64,000 nucleotides of DNA from Allocatelliglobosispora scoriae (GCF_014204945.1 NZ_JACHMN010000003.1:2294001-2358000); one strand, 5' to 3'. Counted from the stretch's first letter, positions 25,154 through 33,821 are shown. The notes: generated by a model from the letters alone, not told the origin. Program-made: numbers and translations.

Positions 25154-26237
25154 CGGTCCGCTCGCCGGACTGATCGTCGCCGATTTCTCGCGGGTCCTCG
25201 CCGGTCCGCTCGCCGCGATGACGCTCGGCGATCTCGGCGCCGACGTGGTCAAGGTGGAGCGGCCGGGCACCGGTGACGACACCCGGTCCTGGGCGCCGCC
25301 GACGACGCCGGACGGCCGCTCCACCTACTTCCTCGCGGTCAACCGCAACAAGCGCGGCGTCGCGATCGACCTGGCGACCGAGGCCGGCCGGGCCCAGGCC
25401 CGCGAGCTGGCGCTGGGCGCGGACATCCTGGTGGAGAACTTCCCGCCCGGCACGATGGAGCGATTCGGGCTCGGCTACGACGATCTCCGCGACGCCCATC
25501 CCGGCCTGATCTACGCGAGCGTGACCGGCTTCGGCCGGGGCGCCGGGGCCGAGCTGCCGGGATACGACTTCCTCATCCAGGCGGTCGGCGGGCTGATGTC
25601 GATCACCGGCGATCCCGGCGGCGAGCCGATGAAGGTCGGTGTCGCGCTCGTCGACGTGCTCGCCGGGCAGCAGCTCACCAGCGGCATCCTCGCCGCCCTC
25701 CACGCCCGGACCCGCACCGGCCGCGGCCAGCGGGTCGACGTCAACCTCCTGTCGAGCCTGCTCGCGGGCCTCGTCAACCAGGCCTCGGCCTACCTCAACG
25801 CCGAGGTCGTGCCCGGGCGCCTCGGCAACGCCCATCCGAGCATCGCGCCCTATCAGACGCTGCGGTGCGCCGACCGGCCGCTCGCGCTCGCCGTCGGCAA
25901 CGACGCCCAGTTCCACCGGCTCGCGGCCGTCGTCGGCCTCCCGGTGGGGGAGCGCTTCGCGACCAACCCCAGCCGGGTACGCCACCGCGAAGCCCTCGCC
26001 ACCGCACTGGAGGAGCGTCTGGGCACCCGCCCGGCCGCCGAGTGGGTCGGGCTGCTGACCGGGGCGGGTGTCCCGTGCGGCCTCGTCGGCACCGTGGCGG
26101 AGGGGTTCGCGCTCGCCGAGGCGCTCGGGCTGGATCCGGTCGTCCGGCAGGAGGGAGCGGCCTCGGTGGCGAGCCCGATCGTCCTCTCCGAGACCCCGGT
26201 GACCTATCGCCTGCCGCCGCCGGAGCTGCCGGGGTGA
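25146..26237 (+). CDS. CaiB/BaiF-family CoA transferase (class III)
   Basis: A 363-residue class III CoA transferase, which moves CoA between carboxylic acids through a mixed-anhydride intermediate. Typical pieces: LIVADFSRVLAGPLAAMTLGDLGADVVKVE, FLAVNRNKRGVAIDL, and the likely catalytic Asp in KVGVALVDVLAGQ. Length is on the short side of normal but complete. The donor and acceptor acids cannot be read. GTG start overlapping the upstream small gene; a TetR regulator gene follows. Confidence 0.88.
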   Translation: MADGPLAGLIVADFSRVLAGPLAAMTLGDLGADVVKVERPGTGDDTRSWAPPTTPDGRSTYFLAVNRNKRGVAIDLATEAGRAQARELALGADILVENFPPGTMERFGLGYDDLRDAHPGLIYASVTGFGRGAGAELPGYDFLIQAVGGLMSITGDPGGEPMKVGVALVDVLAGQQLTSGILAALHARTRTGRGQRVDVNLLSSLLAGLVNQASAYLNAEVVPGRLGNAHPSIAPYQTLRCADRPLALAVGNDAQFHRLAAVVGLPVGERFATNPSRVRHREALATALEERLGTRPAAEWVGLLTGAGVPCGLVGTVAEGFALAEALGLDPVVRQEGAASVASPIVLSETPVTYRLPPPELPG

Positions 26238-26249
26238 CGACTGGCGATT

Positions 26250-26278
26250 GATGTGTACGGTACGGTACCGTACACATC
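26250..26278. promoter_or_regulatory. Palindromic operator of the TetR regulator
   Basis: A 29-bp inverted repeat with half-site GATGTGTACGGTA, perfect except at the central base pair positions. It ends on the base before the TetR ATG at 26279. This is almost certainly the autoregulatory site. With no room for a ribosome site, the TetR message is probably leaderless. Confidence 0.8.
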
Positions 26279-26866
26279 ATGGTGACCCGGGGGACCGCAC
26301 GCGAACAGGCCATCCTCACCGCGACGATCGAGCTGCTGCACTCCGGCGGCTACGCGGCGCTGACGATGGACGCCGTCGCGGCCACGGCACGGGCGAGCAA
26401 GACGACGATCTACCGGCGCTGGCGGGGCAAGCCCGACCTGGTCCGCGCCGCCGTCGAGGCCTACCGCGACGAGCACAGCCCGCCCCTGATCGACACCGGC
26501 ACCCTGCGCGGCGATCTGCTCGCCCTGCTCAGCCGCGCCCGTGACAAGACGCAGGGCGAGTTCATGGCGCTCATGGGCGACCTGATGCAGGCGATGCGCC
26601 ACGACCCCGAGCTGCGGGCCGCCCTGTGGGCCCGGCTCGTCGACGAACCGGGGCCCTTCGCCGTGATCGTGCCCCGCGCGGTCGCCCGGGGCGAGGCGGC
26701 CGCCCACGCCACCGGCGAGCTCGCCCACGAGGTCGCCGAGGCGCTCATCCTCCGGCAGGTCGCCCTCGGCGAGGAGTGGCGGGGCGAGGAGTTCCTGGTC
26801 CACGTCGTCGACGACATCCTGCTGCCGCTGCTCACCCACCCCCGCCCGACTGGAGACCCCCGATGA
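26279..26866 (+). CDS. TetR-family transcriptional repressor
   Basis: A 195-residue regulator. The N-terminal HTH reads YAALTMDAVAATARASKTTIYRRW; the C-terminal domain resembles the TetR_C_11/AcrR-like type. The palindrome abutting the start implies self-repression and control of the downstream hydrolase, whose ATG overlaps this stop (ATGA). The ligand is unknown; a substrate or product of the hydrolase or of the CoA transferase is a reasonable guess. Confidence 0.9.
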   Translation: MVTRGTAREQAILTATIELLHSGGYAALTMDAVAATARASKTTIYRRWRGKPDLVRAAVEAYRDEHSPPLIDTGTLRGDLLALLSRARDKTQGEFMALMGDLMQAMRHDPELRAALWARLVDEPGPFAVIVPRAVARGEAAAHATGELAHEVAEALILRQVALGEEWRGEEFLVHVVDDILLPLLTHPRPTGDPR

Positions 26867-28482
26867 CGGTGATGAGCACGCTGATGGCCCGGCAGTTCGG
26901 GCTGCCCCCGGCCGAGACGACCGACGTGCGGGTCCAGCGCGACCTCCGCGTACCCATGCCTGATGGTGTCGACCTGCTCGCGGACCGCTATTCTCCGCGC
27001 GGCCGCGACCGGGCGCCGCTCGTGCTGGCGCGCTCGCCCTATGGGCGGCGCGGCGTCTGGGGGATGCTCTTCGGCCGGCTCCTCGCCGAGCGCGGCTTCC
27101 AGGCGGTGGTGCAGAGCTGCCGGGGGACCTTCGGCTCGGGCGGCACCTTCGACCCCTTCGGCGACGAGCGCGCCGACGGTCTCGCCACCGTCGCCTGGCT
27201 GCGCGGGCAGGACTTCTATCCGGGGTCCTTCGCCACCGCCGGACCGAGCTACCTCGGCTTCACCCAGTGGGCGATCGCCGGGGTCGCCGGTGCCGAGCAC
27301 CGTGGGATGGCGACGCAGGTCACCACGGCCGCGCTGCACCACATGATCTACGCGGGCGGCTCGATGTCGTGGGCCACGATGACGGCCTGGATGCAGGACA
27401 TGGAGCGGCAGCAGGGGAGCTTCTCGCTGCTGCGGCGGATCGGGGGCAGGAAGCGGCTGGGCCGGGCGCTGCGGACCCTGCCGCTCACCGAGGCGGACCG
27501 GGTCGCTTCGGGCCACCGGGTGGAGTATTTCCAGCAGTGGCTGGCGCACCCGGGCATCGACGACGCCTACTGGCAGCCGCGGCAGTTCGCCGACGGGGTC
27601 GCCGCGGTCGACACCCCGGTGAGCATGGTCGGCGGCTGGCACGACTTCATGCTGCCCTGGCAGCTGCGCGACTACGCGGCGATGCGCGACGCGGGCAACC
27701 CGCCGCAGCTCACGATCGGGCCGTGGCAGCACGCCGACGAGCACTCGATCCGGGGCTGGATGGCCGACCTGTTCCCCTTCCTCGGCGCCGTGCTGACCGG
27801 CTCCGAACGGCGGGCCGCCCCGGTGCGGATCTTCGTCACCGGCGCCGAGGAGTGGCGTGAGGACGCGCAGTGGCCCCCGGCCGGGGCATCGGCGCTGTGG
27901 TACCTGCACCCCGGTGGGCTGCTCGCCACGGCGCCGCCGGTCGAGAGCGAGCCGGATCGGCACCCCTACGACCCGGCCGACCCCACCCCGTCGGTGGGCG
28001 GGCCGGTGGAGCCGGCGGCGCGCCCGCGCGTGGACAACCGCGAGCTGGAGGCGAGGGCCGACGTGCTCGTCTACACCAGTGAGCTGCTCGGCGAGCCCCT
28101 GGAGGTGATCGGCGTGCCGTCGGTGGAGCTCTTCGTGACGTCGACCGCCGCGGATGTCGACGTCTTCGCCCGGATCTGTGACGTGGCGCCCGACGGTACG
28201 TCGATCAATATCAGCGACGCGCTGTGCCGGGTCCGGCCGGGCCACGAGGGTCCGGTCGGTTTCGAGCTCTGGCCGGTGGCGCACCGGTTCGCGGCGGGCC
28301 ACCGGCTGCGCCTGCAGGTGTCGGGCGGGGCGTTCCCGCGTTACCCGAGAAACCTTCCCGGAACCACCGGATCGGGTGAATCCTCCGGTTTCGCTGCCTC
28401 GGAACGCCAGATTCACCATGATCCGGCCCGGCCGTCCGTGCTTCGCCTGCCGATCCCGGATGGTGGCTCTGAGCTGGGGTGA
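26863..28482 (+). CDS. CocE/NonD-family (X-Pro dipeptidyl-peptidase S15-type) hydrolase
   Basis: A 539-residue alpha/beta serine hydrolase. Residues about 25-330 are the S15 catalytic domain: VPMPDGVDLLADRYSP, nucleophile Ser in GPSYLGFTQW, an Asp near GGWHDFMLP and a His near GPWQHADE. Residues about 340-530 form the X-Pro-type C-terminal jelly roll (VTSTAADVDVFARICDV). Members hydrolyse esters such as cocaine or acyl amides. No signal peptide, so cytoplasmic. Coupled to and presumably regulated by the TetR gene upstream. Confidence 0.87.
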   Translation: MTVMSTLMARQFGLPPAETTDVRVQRDLRVPMPDGVDLLADRYSPRGRDRAPLVLARSPYGRRGVWGMLFGRLLAERGFQAVVQSCRGTFGSGGTFDPFGDERADGLATVAWLRGQDFYPGSFATAGPSYLGFTQWAIAGVAGAEHRGMATQVTTAALHHMIYAGGSMSWATMTAWMQDMERQQGSFSLLRRIGGRKRLGRALRTLPLTEADRVASGHRVEYFQQWLAHPGIDDAYWQPRQFADGVAAVDTPVSMVGGWHDFMLPWQLRDYAAMRDAGNPPQLTIGPWQHADEHSIRGWMADLFPFLGAVLTGSERRAAPVRIFVTGAEEWREDAQWPPAGASALWYLHPGGLLATAPPVESEPDRHPYDPADPTPSVGGPVEPAARPRVDNRELEARADVLVYTSELLGEPLEVIGVPSVELFVTSTAADVDVFARICDVAPDGTSINISDALCRVRPGHEGPVGFELWPVAHRFAAGHRLRLQVSGGAFPRYPRNLPGTTGSGESSGFAASERQIHHDPARPSVLRLPIPDGGSELG

Positions 28483-28559
28483 TGCTCGCCGGCTGGGCGT
28501 GGGCGCCCCGATCGCCGACGCCTCGGGTGCCCCGCGACACACGGGGGAGATCAGATAGG

Positions 28560-28782
28560 ACGGGACAAGCCGGAGGGGGCGTGTTAGGCTAGCTCCGATG
28601 CACGTTTGGTTCCCAGATAACTTTGTAAGCGCCTTGTGGGATAATAGCCCAGGGCGCTGTTTGGTTTGGCCGAGTCTTCTCGGATCAGGGCAATCATCAC
28701 GGCGACGCGGCTCAATTGGCCGCGGGGTTTCCCTTTCAGCCCGATAAAGAGCGGGCAGAAGTAATCCGTCAAGGAGAAGAAA
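28560..28782 (+). promoter_or_regulatory. Long structured 5' leader of the cold-shock gene
   Basis: The gap 28483-28782 holds no gene. From about 28600 it becomes AT-richer and carries several small hairpins: AGCGCC/GGCGCT with an inner GGG/CCC (about 28629-28660), GCGGCTCAATTGGCCGC, and CCCGATAAAGAGCGGG. A candidate -10 is TAGGCT near 28587. AAGGAG at 28772-28777 is the ribosome site. Long structured leaders on cspA-type mRNAs are known to control translation with temperature. Confidence 0.5.
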
Positions 28783-28986
28783 ATGGCCATCGGTACTGTC
28801 AAGTGGTTCAACGCGGAAAAGGGTTTCGGCTTCATCACGCCCGACGGCGGCGGCAACGACGTGTTCGCGCACTTCTCGGCGATCGCGACGAGCGGCTACC
28901 GCTCCCTCGAGGAGAACCAGCGGGTGGAGTTCGAGATCACCCAGGGCCAGAAAGGCCCGCAGGCGGAGAACATCCGTCCGCTCTGA
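28783..28986 (+). CDS. Cold-shock protein (CspA family)
   Basis: A 67-residue single cold-shock domain. RNP1 is KGFGFIT and RNP2 is VFAHF. It binds single-stranded RNA or DNA and acts as an RNA chaperone. Sequence and length are canonical for actinobacterial CspA. AAGGAG precedes the ATG, and a strong terminator follows the stop, so it is a single-gene transcript. Confidence 0.95.
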   Translation: MAIGTVKWFNAEKGFGFITPDGGGNDVFAHFSAIATSGYRSLEENQRVEFEITQGQKGPQAENIRPL

Positions 28987-29019
28987 CCGCTCGGACCACT
29001 TCCTGAGCTGTAGCACCTA

Positions 29020-29050
29020 AGAACGGCCCGCGGATATCGCGGGCCGTTCT
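29020..29050 (+). terminator. Terminator of the cold-shock gene
   Basis: Perfect 13-bp stem AGAACGGCCCGCG/CGCGGGCCGTTCT with a 5-base loop, 33 bases after the stop. Confidence 0.85.
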
Positions 29051-29067
29051 GCTGTGTGTCGGTCCTC

Positions 29068-29094
29068 TTGATACTCGGTCGAACCGGGCATACT
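29068..29094 (+). promoter_or_regulatory. Candidate promoter for a leaderless transcript
   Basis: TTGATA (29068-29073) and CATACT (29089-29094) with a 15-base spacer. The expected transcription start coincides with the GTG at 29102, for which no ribosome site is visible. The spacer is short, so confidence is low. Confidence 0.35.
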
Positions 29095-29101
29095 GGCCGT
29101 T

Positions 29102-29722
29102 GTGAATATCCGTCGCATCGGAGCAGCGGCGTTGTCGCTCGGGGCGCTGCTGACGGTCGCCGTCACCAGCCTCGCCTTTCTGGACAATCACGGATACGTC
29201 TACCTGAAGTGGTTCGCCCACCCGTTCCTGGGCCTCGCCGTCGGGGTGGTCCTGCTCGCGCTCGCGGCCCGGGTCGCCTTCGAGCGGGGCATGCTGGTCC
29301 TCGGTGTCCAGTGGGTCGCCGCCGTGGTGGCGTCCCTCGCCCTCATCATGGGCGCCCGCTTCGCCAAGCTGGAGCAGCCCTTCGCCGCGACCCGCGGCCC
29401 CGTCGTCGCCTCCTCGGACCGCTTCCAGGTCGTGCAGTACAACGCGCCGACCCTCTTCGCCACCGACAGCGTCACCCTGCGACTGCGCAGCCGGGCCGGG
29501 ATCGCCAGCCGCGAGGGCGCCGTCGACCTCGCCTGTTTCGCCGTCCCCGCACCGGGTGTCGCGTCGGCGTCGCTCTTCGAGAAGGCCGAGCTCAGCGGCC
29601 CGGACCGGCTGGAGGTGACGTCGCGGGACGGCAAGACCTGGATCATCACCTTCGATGCGGTGACGCTGGCGCCGTCGGCCAGATTGGACCGGTGCAGCGG
29701 CGCGCTGCCGCGGCGTCCATAG
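29102..29722 (+). CDS. Membrane protein of unknown function
   Basis: A 206-residue protein with three N-terminal helices (residues about 8-27, 39-60 and 66-84) and an outer C-terminal domain of about 120 residues with two Cys (DLACFAVP, LDRCSGAL) that could pair. GTG start, probably leaderless. No family recognised. Confidence 0.65.
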   Translation: MNIRRIGAAALSLGALLTVAVTSLAFLDNHGYVYLKWFAHPFLGLAVGVVLLALAARVAFERGMLVLGVQWVAAVVASLALIMGARFAKLEQPFAATRGPVVASSDRFQVVQYNAPTLFATDSVTLRLRSRAGIASREGAVDLACFAVPAPGVASASLFEKAELSGPDRLEVTSRDGKTWIITFDAVTLAPSARLDRCSGALPRRP

Positions 29723-29897
29723 ACTTGCAGAAATTTGTTTGATTATTGCGCATCGATGTCGTGTTCACTACGATCGCGATGCGCCCGACATCATCCACAG
29801 TCGATGCCGAGCGCCATTCGCCTGCTGCCGCCCCGATCGGGTGAGGGTGGGCGGACCTGGTCTTTCCCCACGGGATCATCGAATGGCGGATCATCGA

Positions 29898-30278
29898 ATG
29901 AAGCTCAGAGTCCTCGTCGCAACCGTCGCGGCCCTCGCCGCGACCGTGCTCAGCCCGGCCTCGGCCCAGGCCGGTGGCGCGTCGACGCAGTCCTGCTACG
30001 GCTACAACTACGCGTTCACGATCAACAGCACGGTGATCCACGTCGTGGCGAACCCGGCGTGTCCGGGGATGGGCACCGCGTGGATGGTGCTGCAGCGGGC
30101 CAACGGCAACGGCGGCTGGGACTACCTCGACGACAGCAACGTGCAGTACCCGGAGACGATCGGCACGATCCACTACCTCTGCAACGGTACGGCGCTGAAC
30201 ACCTTCCAGGTCGGACCGCTCTTCACCGCCGGCGTCCCGGGATACACGTTCTACCAGTTCACCGACTACTGCGGCTGA
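29898..30278 (+). CDS. Small secreted protein of unknown function
   Basis: A 126-residue exported protein with a signal peptide (KLRVLVATVAALAATVLSPASAQA) and a mature domain of about 100 residues with four Cys, two near its ends, suggesting disulfides. Aromatic- and Asn-rich (SCYGYNYAFTINST, NGNGGWDYLDDSN). The ATG at 29898 starts exactly at the signal peptide. The 175-base gap upstream is AT-rich and contains a duplicated GGATCATCGAATG motif just before the start. Confidence 0.65.
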   Translation: MKLRVLVATVAALAATVLSPASAQAGGASTQSCYGYNYAFTINSTVIHVVANPACPGMGTAWMVLQRANGNGGWDYLDDSNVQYPETIGTIHYLCNGTALNTFQVGPLFTAGVPGYTFYQFTDYCG

Positions 30279-30324
30279 CGCACCTCCGCGCCGGCACGTT
30301 TGCGCCGGCACGTGGTGCGCCGGC

Positions 30325-30386
30325 ACGTTGTGCAGCGAAGCGTGGCCATATCGCGGAGCGAGGCCACGCTTTGCTGCACGACGTGA
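30325..30386. repeat. Family B palindromic repeat, copy 4
   Basis: CACGTTGTGCAGCGAAGCG and the inverse CACGCTTTGCTGCACGACGT, centre of about 22 bases. Confidence 0.8.
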
Positions 30387-30391
30387 CCCGG

Positions 30392-30426
30392 CAAGATCGG
30401 CGCAACTCTTGAAGAGTTGGTGCTAT
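30392..30426. repeat. Family A palindromic repeat, copy 8
   Basis: CAAGATCGGCG, then CAACTCTTGAAGAGTTG, then GTGCTATC. Confidence 0.8.
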
Positions 30427-30459
30427 CGGGGGGGCGCTCGCCCTCGCGCTTTCGCGGGC

Positions 30460-30537
30460 TTGATCGCGCTGTTTCCCGGAAACAAGGCGGTCGCGCGCAC
30501 CCTGAGGGGCTTGTTTCCCGGAAACAGCGCGATCAAG
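30460..30537. repeat. Family C hairpin repeat, copy 3
   Basis: TTGATCGCGCTGTTTCCCGG and its inverse (30514-30537), with a second CCCGGAAACA block inside. Same length class as the other copies. Confidence 0.75.
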
Positions 30538-30659
30538 CGGCGGGCGCCCGGCGCGCGAGGCGGGCCCGAGCGGGAGCGCGGGTACGGGTGGGGGCGAACA
30601 AATGTGTGGGACGGCGGGACTAACGGGGTGGAAGGTTTCGTCGACAGAGGAGTCCCGTC

Positions 30660-31400
30660 ATGTCCACCCGTTCGTTCCGCACCACGCTCGCCGCCCTGGC
30701 CCTGGTCGCCACGGCGGCATGCGCACCTGATCAGAGTCCCCCCGACACCGCCGTAAGGCCAACGGTGGTGTCACCGGTCGACGCAGTGCCGATCACGGTC
30801 GCGGTGCCGTCGGCCGCGTCCCCCGCCACGCCGAAGCGCACGCCGAAGCCGTCGTCCGGTACCTGTCTGGGCGCTGTCGTCCACACTGTCGACGCGAGTG
30901 CGGACGCACCGCCGTGGCGGCCGGTCTGCATCGCCGTCGGCGGGGTCGTACGCGTCGAGTGGCTCGGCCCGGGCGAACTCACGGTCACCCCCGCCTCCCG
31001 TGCCTCCTGCGCCTACGCCGGGGGTGTCCACATGTGCCGCCTGATCGGCACCGGCCCGGCGAGATTCGGCACGGCCACCCGCCGGCTCGATGTCACCGTC
31101 GCCGCAGCGGCGTCCCCGCCGAAGCCGTCACCCGCCTGCGACCAGCCGGGAACGATCCGCACCCTGGACGCCGGTGACGGCGGCCCGCCGTGGCCCGCGG
31201 TCTGCATGCGGATCGGCTCGAAGCTGCGCGTGGAGCACCTCGGCCCGTGGGGGTTCGAGGCGGCCCCGGCCGGGATCATGTCCTGCTGGTACGAGGCGGC
31301 CGTCCGGGAGTGCACCTTCACCCGGCCGGGAACCGTCACGATCACGATCAGCCGGCCCGATGTCGAGCCCCGCCGGCTCATCATCGTCGCCATCAGCTGA
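30660..31400 (+). CDS. Lipoprotein with two copies of an unnamed Cys-paired domain
   Basis: A 246-residue lipoprotein (lipobox LVATAAC, Cys21). A Pro/Thr/Ser linker (residues about 23-67) leads to two homologous domains of about 75 residues. Both share Cys, PPW.PVC, a VGG/IGS..RV segment, GPGELTV or GPWGFEA, a Ser-Cys, and an F-RPGTVTITI-like end; each has four Cys. The same domain recurs once in the lipoprotein at 32024. It is exposed on the outer face of the membrane. GAGGAG lies before the ATG. The ECF sigma gene follows 87 bases later. Confidence 0.75.
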   Translation: MSTRSFRTTLAALALVATAACAPDQSPPDTAVRPTVVSPVDAVPITVAVPSAASPATPKRTPKPSSGTCLGAVVHTVDASADAPPWRPVCIAVGGVVRVEWLGPGELTVTPASRASCAYAGGVHMCRLIGTGPARFGTATRRLDVTVAAAASPPKPSPACDQPGTIRTLDAGDGGPPWPAVCMRIGSKLRVEHLGPWGFEAAPAGIMSCWYEAAVRECTFTRPGTVTITISRPDVEPRRLIIVAIS

Positions 31401-31487
31401 CCGGTCTGGACGGAGAAGAGGCCCGCCGCGAAAGGTGGCACCGACGCCGCACCCGGGTGAGGCGCATGCTCGAGGGATGGAGACACG

Positions 31488-32027
31488 GTGAGCACGGAGA
31501 TCGACGACCTCGCCAGGGCCGCCGCCGGTGGTGACGCGGCGGCCCTGGACGACCTGCTGGTGCTGGTGCGCCCCGACGTGCTGCGGCTCTGCGCCCGGTT
31601 CCTGCCGCATCGGGAGGACGCCGAGGAGGCCTGCCAGGACACCCTGCTCGCCCTCGCCCGGGGGATCGGCGGCTTCGAGGGCCGCTCGTCGGTGCGGACC
31701 TGGCTGCACCGGCTCGCCGCGAATCGGGCCCGCTCGACATACCAGGCGCTGCGGCGGCGGGCCGATCGGGAGGCCGCGGTGCTGACGTTGCCGGACCGGG
31801 CGGACCCACGGCGTACCAGTGTGGTGGCCGGAACGAGGCTGGACCTGCTCGACGCGCTGGACCGGCTCGGGCCTGAGCTCGCCGAGGCGGTCGCGCTGCG
31901 CGACGTGCTCGGGCTGAGCTACCGTGAGATCGCCGCGCTGCAGGAGGTGCCGGAGGGGACGGTCAAGTCGCGGATCCACGACGCGCGGCGGCGGCTGCGC
32001 GAACGGCTCGACGGAGGTCTGCCGTGA
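31488..32027 (+). CDS. ECF RNA polymerase sigma factor
   Basis: A 179-residue sigma-70 family protein with region 2 (LCARFLPHREDAEEACQDTLLALARGIGGFEGRSSVRTWLHRLAANRAR) and region 4 (LRDVLGLSYREIAALQEVPEGTVKSRIHDARRRLRERL). GTG start. No anti-sigma gene is visible; instead the gene lies between two lipoproteins that share a domain, and its stop overlaps the second one (GTGA). The lipoproteins may be its signal input or its target. Confidence 0.9.
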   Translation: MSTEIDDLARAAAGGDAAALDDLLVLVRPDVLRLCARFLPHREDAEEACQDTLLALARGIGGFEGRSSVRTWLHRLAANRARSTYQALRRRADREAAVLTLPDRADPRRTSVVAGTRLDLLDALDRLGPELAEAVALRDVLGLSYREIAALQEVPEGTVKSRIHDARRRLRERLDGGLP

Positions 32028-32479
32028 TCGGGTCGCGGGTGCTCGCCGTGCTGCTGGTGCTCGCGGTCGCCGGGTGCGGCTCCGACCTGGTGTCGCCGCT
32101 GCCCGTGGCGGCGCCCGGCCCGTCACCCTCCACTGTGGTGACACCCGGCCCGGCACCGTCGCCGAGCCCGTCGCGGCCCACGCCCACCAGGGCCAGACCG
32201 TCCCCGTCGGCGCGGTCGGCCTGCTGGGGCGCGATCCAGCATGACCTGGACCTGCGGACGACCGAGCTGGCGCTGGTGCGCTCGATGTGCTTCGCGGTCG
32301 GCGGGATCCTGCGGGTGCAGGGCATCGGCCCCGGCGAGCTGACGGTGGAGCCGGAGCGGCTCGTCTCCAGCAACTACGAGGCGGGGGTCGTCGACATCCG
32401 CTTCGTGCGGCCGGGCACGGTCACCGTGACGATTCCGCAGCAGGGCCGGCTGTATCCGATCACGGTGGTGGTCCGGTGA
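32024..32479 (+). CDS. Lipoprotein with one copy of the same unnamed domain
   Basis: A 151-residue lipoprotein (lipobox LAVAGC). A Pro/Ser/Thr linker is followed by one domain paralogous to the two at 30660-31400: CWG at its start, MCFAVGGILRVQGIGPGELTVEP, YEAGVVDIRFVRPGTVTVTI. The first Cys pair is kept and the second is lost (Ser-Asn and Asp-Ile at those sites). Its GTG overlaps the sigma stop, so sigma and lipoprotein are translationally coupled. The last 20 bases overlap the convergent kinase gene. Confidence 0.75.
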   Translation: MIGSRVLAVLLVLAVAGCGSDLVSPLPVAAPGPSPSTVVTPGPAPSPSPSRPTPTRARPSPSARSACWGAIQHDLDLRTTELALVRSMCFAVGGILRVQGIGPGELTVEPERLVSSNYEAGVVDIRFVRPGTVTVTIPQQGRLYPITVVVR

Positions 32480-33758
32480 TCCGGACTCCGGTGAGCAGCG
32501 CCTCGACGAAGCCCGGCCCCGCGTCGGTCGGCGGTGTGACCTGCACGTAGACGAGGCCCGAGCCGTCCGGAGCCTCCCCGGCGGCCTCGACGATCACCGG
32601 ATGGCCGGTCGGGCACGACGTGTACCGGGCCACGGTCCACTCGATCTCCGCCAGGCGGCTGGTCCAGACCGGGTCGGCGACGCACCCGGGGTGCTGCCGC
32701 CGGGCGACGAAACCGGCCGGGTCGAGGTGCCGCCCGAGGACCACCCCCACGAAGGCACCCGGCCCGCCCTCGGGGGAGCGCCAGCGTCCCGCCGCGGGGG
32801 AGACGACCAGCGCCGGAGCGAGGGCGCCGTCGGGATCCGCCCAGCGGGCTCCGGTGCCGCGCCAGCCGTCCGGCAGCAGCACCGTGATCCGGCCCGACGG
32901 GTCGGCCGCGTAGCCCCGGTCCGTGCCGTCGGCCGCGCAGGCCCAGATCGCGGCCGCCGCCAGCGCCGCGCCGCCCGCTCGCGTCCACCGTCGCCGGGCC
33001 GCCGAGGGCACGGCGGTCGCCCGGTCCAGCGCCGCCGCGAACGCCGCGGCGTCCGGGTGGCGGTCGGCGGGGCGCCGCGAGGTCGCGGTCCGCAGCACGT
33101 CGAACACCGTGGCGGGTACGCCGGACCGCGCCCCCGCGGACAGCAGCCGCAGCCCGAGCCGTCCGAGACCGTAGACGTCGGTCCGGGTGTCCACGATGGA
33201 GAGCGGATCGTCCTGTTCCGGGGCCATGTAGCCGGGCGTACCGGCGCGGGCGGTCAGCCCCGATGCCGCCGCGAGAGCCTTGGCCAGGCCGAGATCGGCG
33301 ATGACCACCTGCTCGGCTCCGCCCGGTCCGCTGCGGAAGAGCACGTTGCCGGGGGTGAGGTCGCGGTGCACGATGCCGTGCTCGTGCAGGACGGCGACCC
33401 CGGCGGCGATCTCCCGCAGCAGTCGCAGCCCCGGACCGGCGCGCATCGGCCCGGTGCCGAGCCGGTCCCGCAGGCTGCCGCCGTCGGCCCACGCCATCAC
33501 CAGGTAGGGCCGCCCGTCGGGCAGCTCGTCGAGCGCGTGGACGCGGATGATCCGGTCGTGGTCGAGGTGCCACAGCAGCCGGGCCTCGTCGAGGAAGCGC
33601 TCGCGTACCCGCAGGTCGTGGCTCCAGTTCTCGGCGAGCACCTTGATCGCCACCCGCGCACCGAGGACGGGGTCGTGCCCCAGCCAGACCGTGGCGAAGG
33701 AGCCGGTGCCGAGCAGCCGCTCGATGCGGTAGGGCCCGACATGCGAGGGGAGGCTCAC
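32460..33758 (-). CDS. Serine/threonine protein kinase, PknB-like, with C-terminal extracytoplasmic-type domain
   Basis: A 432-residue protein. Residues 1 to about 265 are a Hanks-type kinase: P-loop LGTGSFATVW, catalytic Lys39 (VAIK), HRDLTPGNV with Asp133 (Thr replaces the usual Lys), and DLG (Asp155) for DFG. A weak Ala-rich helix (about 285-300) may cross the membrane, followed by about 130 residues of unknown fold with paired Cys. GTG start at 33756-33758 in front of the P-loop. Divergent from a PASTA-domain protein, a natural partner module. It is convergent with and overlaps the lipoprotein gene by 20 bases. Confidence 0.85.
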   Translation of the reverse strand: MSLPSHVGPYRIERLLGTGSFATVWLGHDPVLGARVAIKVLAENWSHDLRVRERFLDEARLLWHLDHDRIIRVHALDELPDGRPYLVMAWADGGSLRDRLGTGPMRAGPGLRLLREIAAGVAVLHEHGIVHRDLTPGNVLFRSGPGGAEQVVIADLGLAKALAAASGLTARAGTPGYMAPEQDDPLSIVDTRTDVYGLGRLGLRLLSAGARSGVPATVFDVLRTATSRRPADRHPDAAAFAAALDRATAVPSAARRRWTRAGGAALAAAAIWACAADGTDRGYAADPSGRITVLLPDGWRGTGARWADPDGALAPALVVSPAAGRWRSPEGGPGAFVGVVLGRHLDPAGFVARRQHPGCVADPVWTSRLAEIEWTVARYTSCPTGHPVIVEAAGEAPDGSGLVYVQVTPPTDAGPGFVEALLTGVRITGPPP

Positions 33759-33821
33759 CGGTCCAGCATAGATGCCCCTCCATGAAATCACCCTAGGATG
33801 CTCTAGCGGTTGTGCTCCCTG

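Larger units (their letters stand above)
30279..30659. repeat. 381-bp gene-free stretch with families B, A and C in series
   Basis: No gene seen. It contains family B copy 4, family A copy 8 and family C copy 3 back to back, then GC-rich sequence and the ribosome site GAGGAG of the next gene. Confidence 0.75.

Noticed and set aside
26461-29016. An 851-codon open frame on the reverse strand across the CaiB-TetR-hydrolase region
   Set aside because: Its translation is Arg/Gly/His/Pro-rich with no motif and mirrors strong genes on the other strand. It is a GC-bias shadow.
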